Shown here: piece after piece, positions 35,252-43,733 of the stretch
How positions within the stretch are numbered: the stretch's first letter is position 1
How the letters are laid out: the number at the start of each line of letters is the position of its first letter
DNA from: Lutacidiplasma sp049802875
Lineage (GTDB): Archaea > Thermoplasmatota > Thermoplasmata > Lutacidiplasmatales > UBA184
Assembly (NCBI GenBank): GCA_049802875.1
Contig: JBARNH010000024.1
Location: forward strand, 42,416-106,415
DNA length: 64,000 bases
Reading direction: 5' to 3'
The notes under the pieces: model-generated
The model's input: the letters and a program-made list of their open reading frames with translations, nothing else
Database searches by the model: none
Told to the model about the DNA's origin: nothing
Program-made: the position numbers and the translations under genes

Positions 35252-36315
35252 TCCCGCGGGCCGCGCTGCTCCTCGTCCCGCTCGTGCTCCTGATGGTGCC
35301 GTCGGCCGCCGTCGGGTCGGCGGGCCACTACATCCCTCAGACCGGGGACCGGTTCGAGTACAACGAAGTCGTAAGTGTCGGAAACGGCACCGGTGATTAC
35401 TACGGGTACACGGAAAGCACGACCGTTAACGGTACGGATTGGGTTACCGCGAGTGCGCAGTCCAACGGGACCGTAGCCGCCTCGTACTACTACGCCGCCG
35501 CCTACTCCAACGTCACGGGCGCGTCGTATCGATGGACGTCCTCTGGACCGTTCGCCTTCTCCTCGGGTACCTTCCGCTACGTCCAAGGAACCGACAATCA
35601 GACCGGGGACGGTGGTCAGCCGGTTTGGTTCTACATGAACAATTCTCTCGGCGCGGGAGACCCGTTCGTAGTAGAGACCACCCCGATGACGGTGGTCTCC
35701 ACGGATTACAACTACGAACTGGGTGGCGCCACCGGGAAGTACGTCGCGACGATCTCTGCCATGGGGAGCGGCGCCTATCAGCGCAACGACGGGTACGGTG
35801 TATTCTCGGCGTCGTACACCTGGAATATGTACTTTGACCCCTCGACGGGCTACATCGTCGGGTACCTTTACACCGAGACCGACACGAACAACTCGGGAGA
35901 CGGTTTCACGTATACGGACCTCCTCTACGTGACGAGCACGACGTACCCGCTGACCGACGGAGTCGCGCCTCCGCCCGCGACCTCTTCGTCCAGCGGACTC
36001 TCGGAGCCGCTCGAACTTGCCCTGGTGCTGCTCGTCGTCGTGGTCGTCATCATCGTGGTGCTGGCGATCTACGCCCGGTCCCGCCGAAAAGCGTCGCTCC
36101 CGAAGCACTCCGCGGGCGGGAACATCGGCTACGGTCCGCCGCCCGGAATGATGCCCGGGGGGGTTCCCCCGCCGGTCCACCTGACGCCGAGTGGTCAGCC
36201 CGCGGTCCAGCAGATCGTGATGCGCGAGACCGTGAAGGTGAACTGTCGCTACTGTGGCACGCTGATCGACTCCACCGCGACCGTGTGCCCGAACTGCGGG
36301 GCTCCCAGGACCTAG
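35248..36315 (+). CDS. Secreted/anchored protein with cytoplasmic zinc ribbon
   Basis: 355 aa. A signal peptide (AALLLVPLVLLMVPSAAVGS) is followed by an about 210-aa extracellular beta-rich, Tyr/Thr/Asn-rich domain, a transmembrane helix (LELALVLLVVVVVIIVVLAIYA), and a cytoplasmic tail with Gly/Pro-rich linker and a zinc ribbon (CRYCG...CPNCG). An outside sensor or binding domain joined to an inside zinc ribbon suggests signalling across the membrane or docking of a partner. The ATG overlaps the previous stop by 4 nt. Confidence 0.8.
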   Translation: MIPRAALLLVPLVLLMVPSAAVGSAGHYIPQTGDRFEYNEVVSVGNGTGDYYGYTESTTVNGTDWVTASAQSNGTVAASYYYAAAYSNVTGASYRWTSSGPFAFSSGTFRYVQGTDNQTGDGGQPVWFYMNNSLGAGDPFVVETTPMTVVSTDYNYELGGATGKYVATISAMGSGAYQRNDGYGVFSASYTWNMYFDPSTGYIVGYLYTETDTNNSGDGFTYTDLLYVTSTTYPLTDGVAPPPATSSSSGLSEPLELALVLLVVVVVIIVVLAIYARSRRKASLPKHSAGGNIGYGPPPGMMPGGVPPPVHLTPSGQPAVQQIVMRETVKVNCRYCGTLIDSTATVCPNCGAPRT

Positions 36316-36333
36316 GGCGATCCCCGGCTCTCC

Positions 36334-37101
36334 TCAGCCGCGACGGGACTGGAAGATTCGCCCGATGCGCCGCATCCCACCGGCTTCGGCGATCGCCCGG
36401 GACGGCAGATTCTGGTCGGCGATCTCGGTGAGCACCGCACCGGCTCCCGCCCTCCGGGTCCACCACATCCGGGCATACCACAGGTCCGTCCCGACGCCCA
36501 TGCGACGGTAGCGAGGACCCACCGAGAGCGAGTGCAGCCGACCGTGACCGTTCACTACCGCCGCCCAAGCGACCCCGGCGATCCCGCCCGCGCCGTCCAC
36601 GACGAAGCAGGCCTCCTCCGCGCGGGGGAACGACCGTAGCCAGCGCTCGTCCACCCGGCCGTACACGTCGTTCATCAGACCGACGATCGCGTCGTGGTCG
36701 GAGGCCTTGGCGACTCGAACCGAATGACGGAACCGGTGCGTCCCGTTCCAGGCGGGGTGCTCGGCTGCGTGGATGTCGTAGATTTCCGGCCGAGGACCGA
36801 TTTCAAATTCGGAGTACACCCCCACGTGGTCCCGAAGTGCGAAAAACGTCTCGGCTAGCGCGCGGTCCCGAGTAAAGATCGACGCTTCCTTGTCGACCTC
36901 GTGGTAGACGAATACGCCGTCCACCTCGGACCCCGAGAGGGAGACCTGCACTTCCCCCTCGCATCGGAGCGCCTCCTTCATGAAGTGGCCGATGAACGGG
37001 TTGAAGTAATCCGACAGATCGCCGAAGGCGAGCGTGTCGACCTGTTCCGGTCCGGTGACGCCCCGAATGACGCGCCCCCCGCCCCGAAGGTCCGAGTCCA
37101 A
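36334..37101 (-). CDS. GNAT-family N-acetyltransferase
   Basis: 255 aa. The C-terminal half has the GNAT acetyl-CoA motif LHSLSVGPRYRRMGVGTDLW (V-x-P-x2-R-x3-G-x-G/A; about residues 191-210), with a preceding CFVVDGAGGIAGVAW strand pair. The N-terminal half is a divergent, perhaps duplicated, GNAT-like domain. Start uncertain: the frame begins at a TTG (37101), and a TATA-like TTAAGG near 37146 is 45 nt away. The target is unknown. Confidence 0.75.
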   Translation of the reverse strand: MDSDLRGGGRVIRGVTGPEQVDTLAFGDLSDYFNPFIGHFMKEALRCEGEVQVSLSGSEVDGVFVYHEVDKEASIFTRDRALAETFFALRDHVGVYSEFEIGPRPEIYDIHAAEHPAWNGTHRFRHSVRVAKASDHDAIVGLMNDVYGRVDERWLRSFPRAEEACFVVDGAGGIAGVAWAAVVNGHGRLHSLSVGPRYRRMGVGTDLWYARMWWTRRAGAGAVLTEIADQNLPSRAIAEAGGMRRIGRIFQSRRG

Positions 37102-37202
37102 GTGAGTCGAGCCCCCTCGGTCGGTGAAATCGTCGTTCGGTCCTTAACAGCTCGGTGCTGCGCTCGGGCCCATGGTCGATCGGTCGGACGCCGTCCGAGG
37201 AG

Positions 37203-37625
37203 TTACTGGGCGGCTCGCCACGCATGTTCGAAGAGACCGAAAGCGAACTCGATGTCGTTCGCGTCCGCGACTCGTATCGTCAGCCAATCCGACGGGCTGG
37301 CCCGAAACGCGGCCCGAGGGTCGTGCGCGAGCGAACTCCGAAGCTCACGGATCAATCCTCGGGTCAACCGAAGGTCGAGCTCGGGGCCCGCGTGCCGATG
37401 TGCGAGTTCGCTCGTCGCGAGAAAATACGCGGGACGAGGTCCAAAGCGGGACTTTCCCTTGCGAACCCCCGGGAGAGTGAGAATCCGCTGCTCCAGCAGA
37501 TCGACGGGTTCGGGCCTCGCAACGGTCGACTCGCGCGACGAGGCACTCGATCGGCGCCCGTTTCCGGATTCGCTCCGAAGGCGATCTGCGGTGGGGTTAG
37601 TACGGGGAGCAGGCGCGCGGGTCAC
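37203..37625 (-). CDS. DUF5519 (luciferase-like) domain protein
   Basis: 140 aa. LPGVRKGKSRFGPRPAYFLATSELAHRHAGPELDLRLTR and DWLTIRVADANDIEFAFGLFEHAW match the small DUF5519 fold, of unknown biochemical role. The GTG start overlaps the phosphate permease stop by 4 nt, so it is translated with the transporter. The first about 35 residues are Arg/Ser-rich and unconserved. Confidence 0.75.
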   Translation of the reverse strand: MTRAPAPRTNPTADRLRSESGNGRRSSASSRESTVARPEPVDLLEQRILTLPGVRKGKSRFGPRPAYFLATSELAHRHAGPELDLRLTRGLIRELRSSLAHDPRAAFRASPSDWLTIRVADANDIEFAFGLFEHAWRAAQ

Positions 37626-38611
37626 GGGTGTCCCCCCAAAGCGATGACGGCCGTGATGACTCCGAAACCGGCGATGAGCCCGGAAGCGGGGCCGACGGCC
37701 CAGCCCACCAGGATGCCGCGCAGCACCGGCCAGTGGATCGTTCGCTGGCCCCGGGCCAGGCCCGCGCCGGCCATCCCGCCGACCAGGGCTTGATTCATCG
37801 ACGTAAACGCTCCGAGGAAAACCACGCTAACGAGGATCACGATCGCTTGGGCGGACTGAGCAGCGACCGCCATTTGTCGGTCGACCTTGACGATGTCGGT
37901 CGCGACCGTGGAAAGGAGACGGCCGCCCCACGTCAGGACCCCCACCGCGAGCGCGATTCCCCCCACCACGCCGGCCACGAGGACGTCGGTCAGACCGGTC
38001 GAAACGAAAACGGCGGTAGCGTTCGCCACGTCATTGGCCCCCATCGCGAACGACGCCGCGAGGGCCATGAAGACCAACAACCCCGCGGACCGCGCGCCCC
38101 AAACCGACGGATCGGGCCCAGCTGCTCGGTTCGACCCATCTCTCGGCAGGCCCCGAGTGATCGCGTACCCCAACCCAAGGGCGGCGATCGGAGCGGTGGC
38201 CCATATCCCGACCAATCCGTCCACGTTCGTCCAACGAACGGAGAGGTGCTCTCCCAGTGCTACCCCGACGAGGGAGAAGACAAAAATCTGGATGGTCGAA
38301 GTCGGGAGCCTCGCGTAATTGTAGGCGGTGGTGAGGGCGAATGCCGTCAATACGACGGCGGCCGCCGCTCCGACCGAGAGAGCGGACGCACCCACCAGAT
38401 TCAATCCGATGTTGCCGACGACCTTGCCGCTCGCGAGGGCCGCCCCGGCTACCGTGAGGAGCGCCATCCCGATCAACGCCCGGTCGCGCGAAATCGCGCC
38501 CGCCGCGAACGCCATGCCCATGCACGCACCTGTGTAGTGCGCCCCAATGCTCCAGGCGAACGCGAGAGCCGCCGCGATAAGAATGAGGGCGGCGAGGCTG
38601 AATCCGAGCAT
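37622..38611 (-). CDS. PiT-family inorganic phosphate permease
   Basis: 329 aa, about 9-10 hydrophobic spans. The two inverted PiT repeats show AHYTGACMGMAFAAGAIS at the N-terminal half (a degraded G-A-N-D motif) and MGANDVANATAVF (about residues 190-202) in the second. Imports phosphate (or sulfate) with H+ or Na+. The classic first G-A-N-D is missing, which is odd for the family. A DUF5519 protein is coupled downstream. Confidence 0.9.
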   Translation of the reverse strand: MLGFSLAALILIAAALAFAWSIGAHYTGACMGMAFAAGAISRDRALIGMALLTVAGAALASGKVVGNIGLNLVGASALSVGAAAAVVLTAFALTTAYNYARLPTSTIQIFVFSLVGVALGEHLSVRWTNVDGLVGIWATAPIAALGLGYAITRGLPRDGSNRAAGPDPSVWGARSAGLLVFMALAASFAMGANDVANATAVFVSTGLTDVLVAGVVGGIALAVGVLTWGGRLLSTVATDIVKVDRQMAVAAQSAQAIVILVSVVFLGAFTSMNQALVGGMAGAGLARGQRTIHWPVLRGILVGWAVGPASGLIAGFGVITAVIALGGHP

Positions 38612-38680
38612 TCCCTACGCTTCCGGGAACTCCTGCACGGTCCGACGTTCGCTTATCGTGGCGTCTTCTGGCCGACCCCG

Positions 38681-39382
38681 TTACGGGAATCGAAAGGCCC
38701 CGAGACCGAGACCACGCCGCAGACGGGGGGTCGTCTTCCGCATTCGGGCCCAACTTCGGAGACTCGAACAGATCTCGTGAGTCCCCCCGTGGTCTGCAAG
38801 AGCGACCGAGCCCCGATGAAATCGGGGGTTGATGACCGAGAACTCCCGGAACGCCTGGGGGTGACCGTGCGGAACGTCGTATAGGAACAGGTCGATCCGA
38901 TCGAGCTCCTCGGCGAGTAGCGGAAGGACCTCGGCCTTGTCGCCCAACCGGAGGTCCCACCGTTTCCGGAGCGAAAACGGGACGGCCCATCCGGACGAGC
39001 GGCCCGCGGGGATGCTCCACGACCCCCCTTGGGCGGAGGAACCCGGCCTCCGGCGGCCCTCGGGTTTCGGGCGGTCCACCGAGTGCAGGGTCCCGTGTCC
39101 GTTCCGTTCCAGAGCGCGAAGGAAATAGGCGGAGGAGACCCCCGAGGAAACTCCCACTTCCACGACGTGCGCGGGCCGGAGGAGGCGGGCGAGAGCGTAG
39201 AGTTCGAGTGGAGCCTCGATCTCGATGTAGAATGAGCGGCCGCCGGATCGGTGTTCGCGGGATAGATGGCGAAACAGTACCGTGTCATCGGCCGCTTCCT
39301 GCACGTACTGGCGCGCCTGATCCCGCGGGGCGTCGGCGAGGTGGCTGACCCAGTCAGTGTCCGGCGCCTCTTCAGCGTACAT
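38681..39382 (-). CDS. Class I SAM-dependent methyltransferase
   Basis: 233 aa. SAM motif I is VVEVGVSSGVSSAYFLRAL (about residues 68-86), followed by TLHSVDRPKP (acidic motif II) and LFLYDVPHG (motif IV-like). Resembles cephalosporin-hydroxylase/TylF-like methyltransferases. The ATG at 39382 overlaps the TAA of the upstream phosphatase gene by 1 nt (TAATG), so the pair is one operon. Substrate unknown. Confidence 0.8.
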   Translation of the reverse strand: MYAEEAPDTDWVSHLADAPRDQARQYVQEAADDTVLFRHLSREHRSGGRSFYIEIEAPLELYALARLLRPAHVVEVGVSSGVSSAYFLRALERNGHGTLHSVDRPKPEGRRRPGSSAQGGSWSIPAGRSSGWAVPFSLRKRWDLRLGDKAEVLPLLAEELDRIDLFLYDVPHGHPQAFREFSVINPRFHRGSVALADHGGTHEICSSLRSWARMRKTTPRLRRGLGLGAFRFP

Positions 39383-39858
39383 TAGAGAGTTCTCAGGGAC
39401 CGACCGGTCCCCGGCGCCGAGTCGGCGAGAGCTTTCCAACCCTTGGCCCACTTTCTGACGTGTTCGACTTGTGGCCGAACCGCGCGGACCTGCTCAAACG
39501 ACTCGTCCAGGGAGAGCCCACGCGACCGGTGCAGATACCAGGCACCGGCGAGCGGCGCACGCCGTACGCCGTGGCCGCAGAACACGAGGACCGGTTCGTT
39601 CCGAGCCCGCGCGGCACCGATCAAGTCGGCCAGCCGGTCGAGGTTAACGAGGATTGGCTGGTGCTTCTTCCCGTCGTAGATCGGTACGTGCGTGGCCGGA
39701 GGCATCCCGTCGGGGGCCTCGTCGAGCACGCAGAATCTCGTACCCGAGAACGTCTCGGCGTCGTCCCAGCCGCCGACGTAGAAGCCAGGGGTCACTTCCG
39801 ACGCGGTCGTCGTGGCGGTCGAGGGTGTGGAGCGCTTCGAGGCGCGACTCGCGGGCAT
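39382..39858 (-). CDS. Dual-specificity/tyrosine phosphatase-like protein
   Basis: 158 aa from ATG 39858; an in-frame ATG at 39909 is an alternative. The Cys-based phosphatase loop is VLVFCGHGVRRAP (C-x5-R), preceded by the general-acid-type loop region VPIYDGKKHQP. TPGFYVGGWDDAE near the N-terminus is typical of archaeal/bacterial dual-specificity phosphatases. A BRE/TATA pair GCGAAA-GATAAG near 39923 predicts transcription from about 39897, which favours the shorter form. Co-transcribed with the methyltransferase. Confidence 0.78.
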   Translation of the reverse strand: MPASRASKRSTPSTATTTASEVTPGFYVGGWDDAETFSGTRFCVLDEAPDGMPPATHVPIYDGKKHQPILVNLDRLADLIGAARARNEPVLVFCGHGVRRAPLAGAWYLHRSRGLSLDESFEQVRAVRPQVEHVRKWAKGWKALADSAPGTGRSLRTL

Positions 39859-39916
39859 CGAACTCCCATTGACCCGTCGAGTATTTGACCGAATGAAATG
39901 GTGGAACATTAGGAGA

Positions 39917-39956
39917 TAGACTTATCTTTCGCGTTCTCCGGGGCAGCACTTTATCC
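39917..39956. promoter_or_regulatory. Divergent promoter region
   Basis: The minus strand has GCGAAAGATAAG (BRE plus TATA, centre about 39923) toward the phosphatase; the plus strand has CTTTATCC (centre about 39952), 27 nt before the ATG of the transposase/aminopeptidase chimera at 39979. Confidence 0.5.
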
Positions 39957-39978
39957 CGTTCATCGCTTAGCCGGAGTC

Positions 39979-42213
39979 ATGCGCGTCGCCGCGACGATCG
40001 CGCTCAGCCCAGAGGAGCGAGCCGTCCTCTCACGGTGGGCGAGACGAAGGGACCGAGGGAGTGCCCGAGCGACTCGCGCTCGCATCATCCTCTCCGCTGC
40101 CGCGGGAATGGAGGACAGGGAGATTGCCCGAACGCTCCGGGTCAATCGGTTGACCGTAGCACGATGGCGCCGGCGGTTTCTCATCTCCCGACTGCGGGGG
40201 ATCGTCGCCGGAGCGCGGTCGTCGCCCCGCCTGGGCAGGATCCCGGAGGAGAAGGTTCGCGCGATCGTCCGTCGCTCCCTCACAAGCCCCCCGCGGGAGG
40301 GTCCAGGGTGGACGAGCCGAAGTCTGGGACGTCACTATGGGGTGAGCCACTCCACCGTCCGTCGCATTTGGGACTCCTATCAGATCCGGCCTCTTCGGCG
40401 CGGCACATGGTCGCTTCGAGCCGATCCGGAAGCCCCCCTGTTGCCCTGTGACGTTCTGGGGGTGTACCTTCACCCTCCGACGTACGCACTAGCCACGCTG
40501 CTCGGCCGACCCGAGTCCGGCTCGCGGTCACCACCTCTAATGAAGCGCCCCGCGCAGGGTCACTTCGCGCCCCGGCGCTTCTGGGACCAGGCGTCGACCC
40601 AGCTCAGCCAGATTCTGAGCGACTTGCCGGACTCCAAAAACGGCGGTACGGCGGGGAGGGGAGGAAGCAAGGAACTCCTGCGGTTTCTGAGCGGGATCCA
40701 TCACGAGGCCGGGGCCAGCGCGGTGGTCCGAGTGGTGATCGCGGGGCCCGACCGCCAGGGCGATTCCGGGGTGGCTCGGTGGGGAGTTCATCACCCTAAC
40801 TTTCGACTAGAGCTGTTGCCGGATCCGGAGCGGTGGAAGGCGCGCGCGTTGCGGGAGATCGAAGCGGCGGGCGCGCAGGGGGGTCTCTCGCGACCAACTC
40901 ACGCTCGGCTCGCCGGGGCTCGATCACTCGCGCGATCGCTGTCGTCCTACGGGGCCGGAGGAGTTCCCTACGAATGGATCGCCACCCGGGAGGAGGTCCA
41001 GGCTGGGAAGGCGGGCGCGCACCTGCGATACGATCTGGCGTCGACCGGCCATCCGTCACTGCCCGACACGTCGCCCGCCACCACCTCGGTAAGATCAGAT
41101 CCGGCCGACGTAGTGAAGGCGCGCGAATTGGCCCACACGGTCCTGCGGAAGTGTCTGGGAGTACGTTCCGGGGAGCAGGTCACCATCGAGAGTTGGACGG
41201 CGACGCTGGGCCAAGCCAACGCGTTCGTACTCGAGGCGCTCCGGATCGGCGCCCGACCGATGCTCCTCTACCAAGACGAGGCGACGTACTGGGCCGCCGC
41301 CACCGAGTGTCGGCCCGACTTTCTCGCCCGACTGGGCGCGCACCGCCGGGCCGCGGTGGAGCGCACCGACGTTCTCGTCAGCTTCTTCGGCCCGAGCGAT
41401 CGGGCCCGCGCGCACGCGTTACCCCGACGCGTCCAGCTCCGCTTGGGCGAGTATCAGGATGCGGTTTACCGGGCCGCGGCTCGCGCAGGGAGTCGCGCGG
41501 TACAGCTGGCCATCGGCCGCGCCTCTCCGGCATCCGCCCGGATGTACGGCGTGGACCTGCCTTCTTGGACAAAGGAACTGATCGACGGTTCGCTCGTCGA
41601 TCCCAAGGTGCTCCATCGGAGAGGGCGTCGAATCGCAGCCCGCTTCCAGGACGGACGCTCGATCGAAATACGTCACTCGAACGGCACCAACCTGCGGTTG
41701 CGACTCAAGCACCGCAAGGCAGAGCTGTCGGACGGGATCGTCGGCGCGGCGCGCCATCGGGGAGACTGGAGGTTGGCGACGCTTCCCGCCGGGGTCGTGT
41801 CGGTGGCGGTCGACGAAGCCTACGCGGAAGGCACGTTCCGGGCGAACCTGTCGAGCGCTGCCGGGATCTCCGGCGACGTGGATGACTTCGTGGGCGGCGA
41901 GTGGACTTTCGAGGCGGGGCGGTTGGTCAACTACGCGTATGAGCGAGGAGGAGAAACTTTCGAAGAAAGCTTCCGGAGGGCGGGTGCGGGCCGCGACCGC
42001 CCGGGATCGGTCGCCGTCGGCCTCAACGACCGGCTCGCGATCTCCCCACTGCTCGAGGACCAGGGCGCGGGGACGATCACGATGCACATCGGCCGAAACG
42101 ACCCCTTGGGGGGTTCGACGCGGGTTCCGTGGTGGGCTTGGCTCTTCCTTCGTGGTGGCGACCTCACGGTCGACGGCGAGTTTCTCGTCCGGAAAGGAGT
42201 GGTGGTCGAGTGA
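39979..42213 (+). CDS. Chimera: inactivated IS630-like transposase fused to M29-type aminopeptidase domain
   Basis: 744 aa in one unbroken frame. Residues 1 to about 310 follow the IS630 transposase layout: the first HTH (RATRARIILSAAAGMEDREIARTLRVNRLTVARWRRRFL), the second HTH (WTSRSLGRHYGVSHSTVRRIWDSYQIRPLR), the DVLGVYLHPPTYAL strand, and a late RWGVHHPNFRLELLPDPERW block. The DDE residues are gone: the first Asp position reads ATLLGRPE, the L-D-N-Y-x-T-H block reads IAGPDRQGD, and the N-x2-E region has no match. Residues about 370-744 resemble aminopeptidase T/S (M29): HTVLRKCLGVRSGEQVTIES, IGARPMLLYQDE, and the LPAGVVSVAVDEAYAEGTFRAN and HIGRNDPLGG region; several metal ligands are not obvious. 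Probably a domesticated DNA-binding module on a peptidase-like domain. The TATA lies 27 nt upstream. Confidence 0.7.
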   Translation: MRVAATIALSPEERAVLSRWARRRDRGSARATRARIILSAAAGMEDREIARTLRVNRLTVARWRRRFLISRLRGIVAGARSSPRLGRIPEEKVRAIVRRSLTSPPREGPGWTSRSLGRHYGVSHSTVRRIWDSYQIRPLRRGTWSLRADPEAPLLPCDVLGVYLHPPTYALATLLGRPESGSRSPPLMKRPAQGHFAPRRFWDQASTQLSQILSDLPDSKNGGTAGRGGSKELLRFLSGIHHEAGASAVVRVVIAGPDRQGDSGVARWGVHHPNFRLELLPDPERWKARALREIEAAGAQGGLSRPTHARLAGARSLARSLSSYGAGGVPYEWIATREEVQAGKAGAHLRYDLASTGHPSLPDTSPATTSVRSDPADVVKARELAHTVLRKCLGVRSGEQVTIESWTATLGQANAFVLEALRIGARPMLLYQDEATYWAAATECRPDFLARLGAHRRAAVERTDVLVSFFGPSDRARAHALPRRVQLRLGEYQDAVYRAAARAGSRAVQLAIGRASPASARMYGVDLPSWTKELIDGSLVDPKVLHRRGRRIAARFQDGRSIEIRHSNGTNLRLRLKHRKAELSDGIVGAARHRGDWRLATLPAGVVSVAVDEAYAEGTFRANLSSAAGISGDVDDFVGGEWTFEAGRLVNYAYERGGETFEESFRRAGAGRDRPGSVAVGLNDRLAISPLLEDQGAGTITMHIGRNDPLGGSTRVPWWAWLFLRGGDLTVDGEFLVRKGVVVE

Positions 42214-43202
42214 GGAGAACGTCGTCCGGGCGTGCAGTGTACCGGCGCCACCGAGCGATGGCGTCGGCGGACGCGATCCGCGTCGTCACTCGCGGCTCGT
42301 CACGTTGGGGACCCGAGACGACCCGGCCCTTGCGCGGACAAGTCGCACTGGTCGCGGGGGGGACCCGCGGAGCGGGCCGTGCCATCTCCGTCTGCCTAGG
42401 GATGGCCGGGGCGATGGTCTACGTTACCGGTCGCAGCACAACCGGTCATCCCGCGACTCCCGGACGACCGGAGACGATTGACGAAACGGCGGCGATGATT
42501 CGGTCCCGCGGGGGGAGCGCCGTCGCGGTGCGAGTGGACCATTCCCAGGAGATCGAAGTGCGGAGACTGTTCGAGCGCGTCCGTCGCGAGCAGAACGGTC
42601 GGCTCGATATCCTGGTGAACGATATTTGGGGAGGGGAGGAGCTCACCGAATGGGGTCGACCGTTCTGGGAGCTATCGCCGACCAAGGGGCGAACGATGTT
42701 GGGGCGTGCGATCCGCACTCACATCCTCACGAGTCGATACGGGGTACCCCTCATGGTGCGACGGCGACGTGGTTGGGTGTTCGAGGTCACCGACGGCGAC
42801 CATGACCGCTACCGGGGGAGCCTCTACTACGACCTCGTAAAGTCGACCGTGATCCGGCTGGCCCGGGACATGGCGGAGGAGTTTGAGTCCAGGAGACTGC
42901 ACCGTCTCTCGGCGATGGCGGTCACCCCCGGTTTCCTGCGATCGGAGTTCATGCTCGACCAGTTCGGGCTGACCGAAGAAAACTGGCGGTCCGGACTTCT
43001 CCGACCCCGGGTAACGGGAAATCACTTTTTCGCGTCGGAAACCCCGTACTATCTGGGACGTGGCATCGTGGCGCTCGCGGCCGACCCCAAAGCCCGTCGG
43101 CGATCCGGTGAAGTCGTGGGTTCCTGGAGTCTGGCGAAGAGGTACGGCTTCACCGACGTCGACGGAACTCAGCCTAACTGGGGCAAGGTGTTCCGCGGGT
43201 AA
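42210..43202 (+). CDS. Short-chain dehydrogenase/reductase
   Basis: 330 aa from the GTG at 42210, which overlaps the upstream stop by 4 nt; ATG 42258 is an alternative. Rossmann motif VALVAGGTRGAGRAIS (T-G-x3-G-x-G variant), NDIWGGE in place of N-N-A-G, and the active-site YDLVKS (Y-x3-K). The catalytic Ser position reads FEVTDGD, where a Thr may stand in. NAD(P)-dependent oxidoreductase of unknown substrate, probably co-transcribed with the chimeric protein. Confidence 0.85.
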   Translation: MRRTSSGRAVYRRHRAMASADAIRVVTRGSSRWGPETTRPLRGQVALVAGGTRGAGRAISVCLGMAGAMVYVTGRSTTGHPATPGRPETIDETAAMIRSRGGSAVAVRVDHSQEIEVRRLFERVRREQNGRLDILVNDIWGGEELTEWGRPFWELSPTKGRTMLGRAIRTHILTSRYGVPLMVRRRRGWVFEVTDGDHDRYRGSLYYDLVKSTVIRLARDMAEEFESRRLHRLSAMAVTPGFLRSEFMLDQFGLTEENWRSGLLRPRVTGNHFFASETPYYLGRGIVALAADPKARRRSGEVVGSWSLAKRYGFTDVDGTQPNWGKVFRG

Positions 43203-43321
43203 GTGCTACGTGCTCCGGGAACGGGTCAGCCGTGGGCCGGGTTGGACCACGAGGGCACCGAACGAACACCGGCACCCCCCCAAAGCAAGGGGATTTACTA
43301 CTGGGTCGCGATGCGGGGAAG

Positions 43322-43669
43322 ATGCCCGGGTACAAGAAGCCCTGTCGATTCTGCGGAAAGCTCGTCGACGACGATTCGACGGTCTGCCCGTTCTGCGCTC
43401 GCGCTCACCCCATGCGACCGGTTTGTCCGTATTGCTCCGCTCCGATCGAGCTCACGTGGACGGTCTGCAATTCGTGCGGTAAGCCGTTGTCCATCGCCTG
43501 CCCGAAGTGCGGGAGCCCCGTGGGCCCGGACACGGACGTCTGCGAAAAGTGCCACGAGAAGGTACGCTACCGCTGTCCGAGTTGCGGCGCGGTGGTCGCC
43601 CCGGACTCGAAACGCTGCGAGCGATGCGGGACCAAGCTCAAGGAATACTGGAAGGCGCAGAAACGCTGA
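43322..43669 (+). CDS. Four-zinc-ribbon protein
   Basis: 115 aa with eight C-x2-C knuckles in order (CRFC, CPFC, CPYC, CNSC, CPKC, CEKC, CPSC, CERC), i.e. four rubredoxin-like zinc ribbons. The TATA-like GATTTACT near 43292-43299 is 27 nt before the ATG, so the message is leaderless. Likely a protein- or RNA-binding scaffold. Heads a cluster of zinc-ribbon proteins. Confidence 0.85.
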   Translation: MPGYKKPCRFCGKLVDDDSTVCPFCARAHPMRPVCPYCSAPIELTWTVCNSCGKPLSIACPKCGSPVGPDTDVCEKCHEKVRYRCPSCGAVVAPDSKRCERCGTKLKEYWKAQKR

Positions 43670-43733
43670 CGCGCTCCACTGTCCAGTGAGCATTTATTAC
43701 TCGGGTCGCAATCCACGCCTCGGGGCAATCCAC

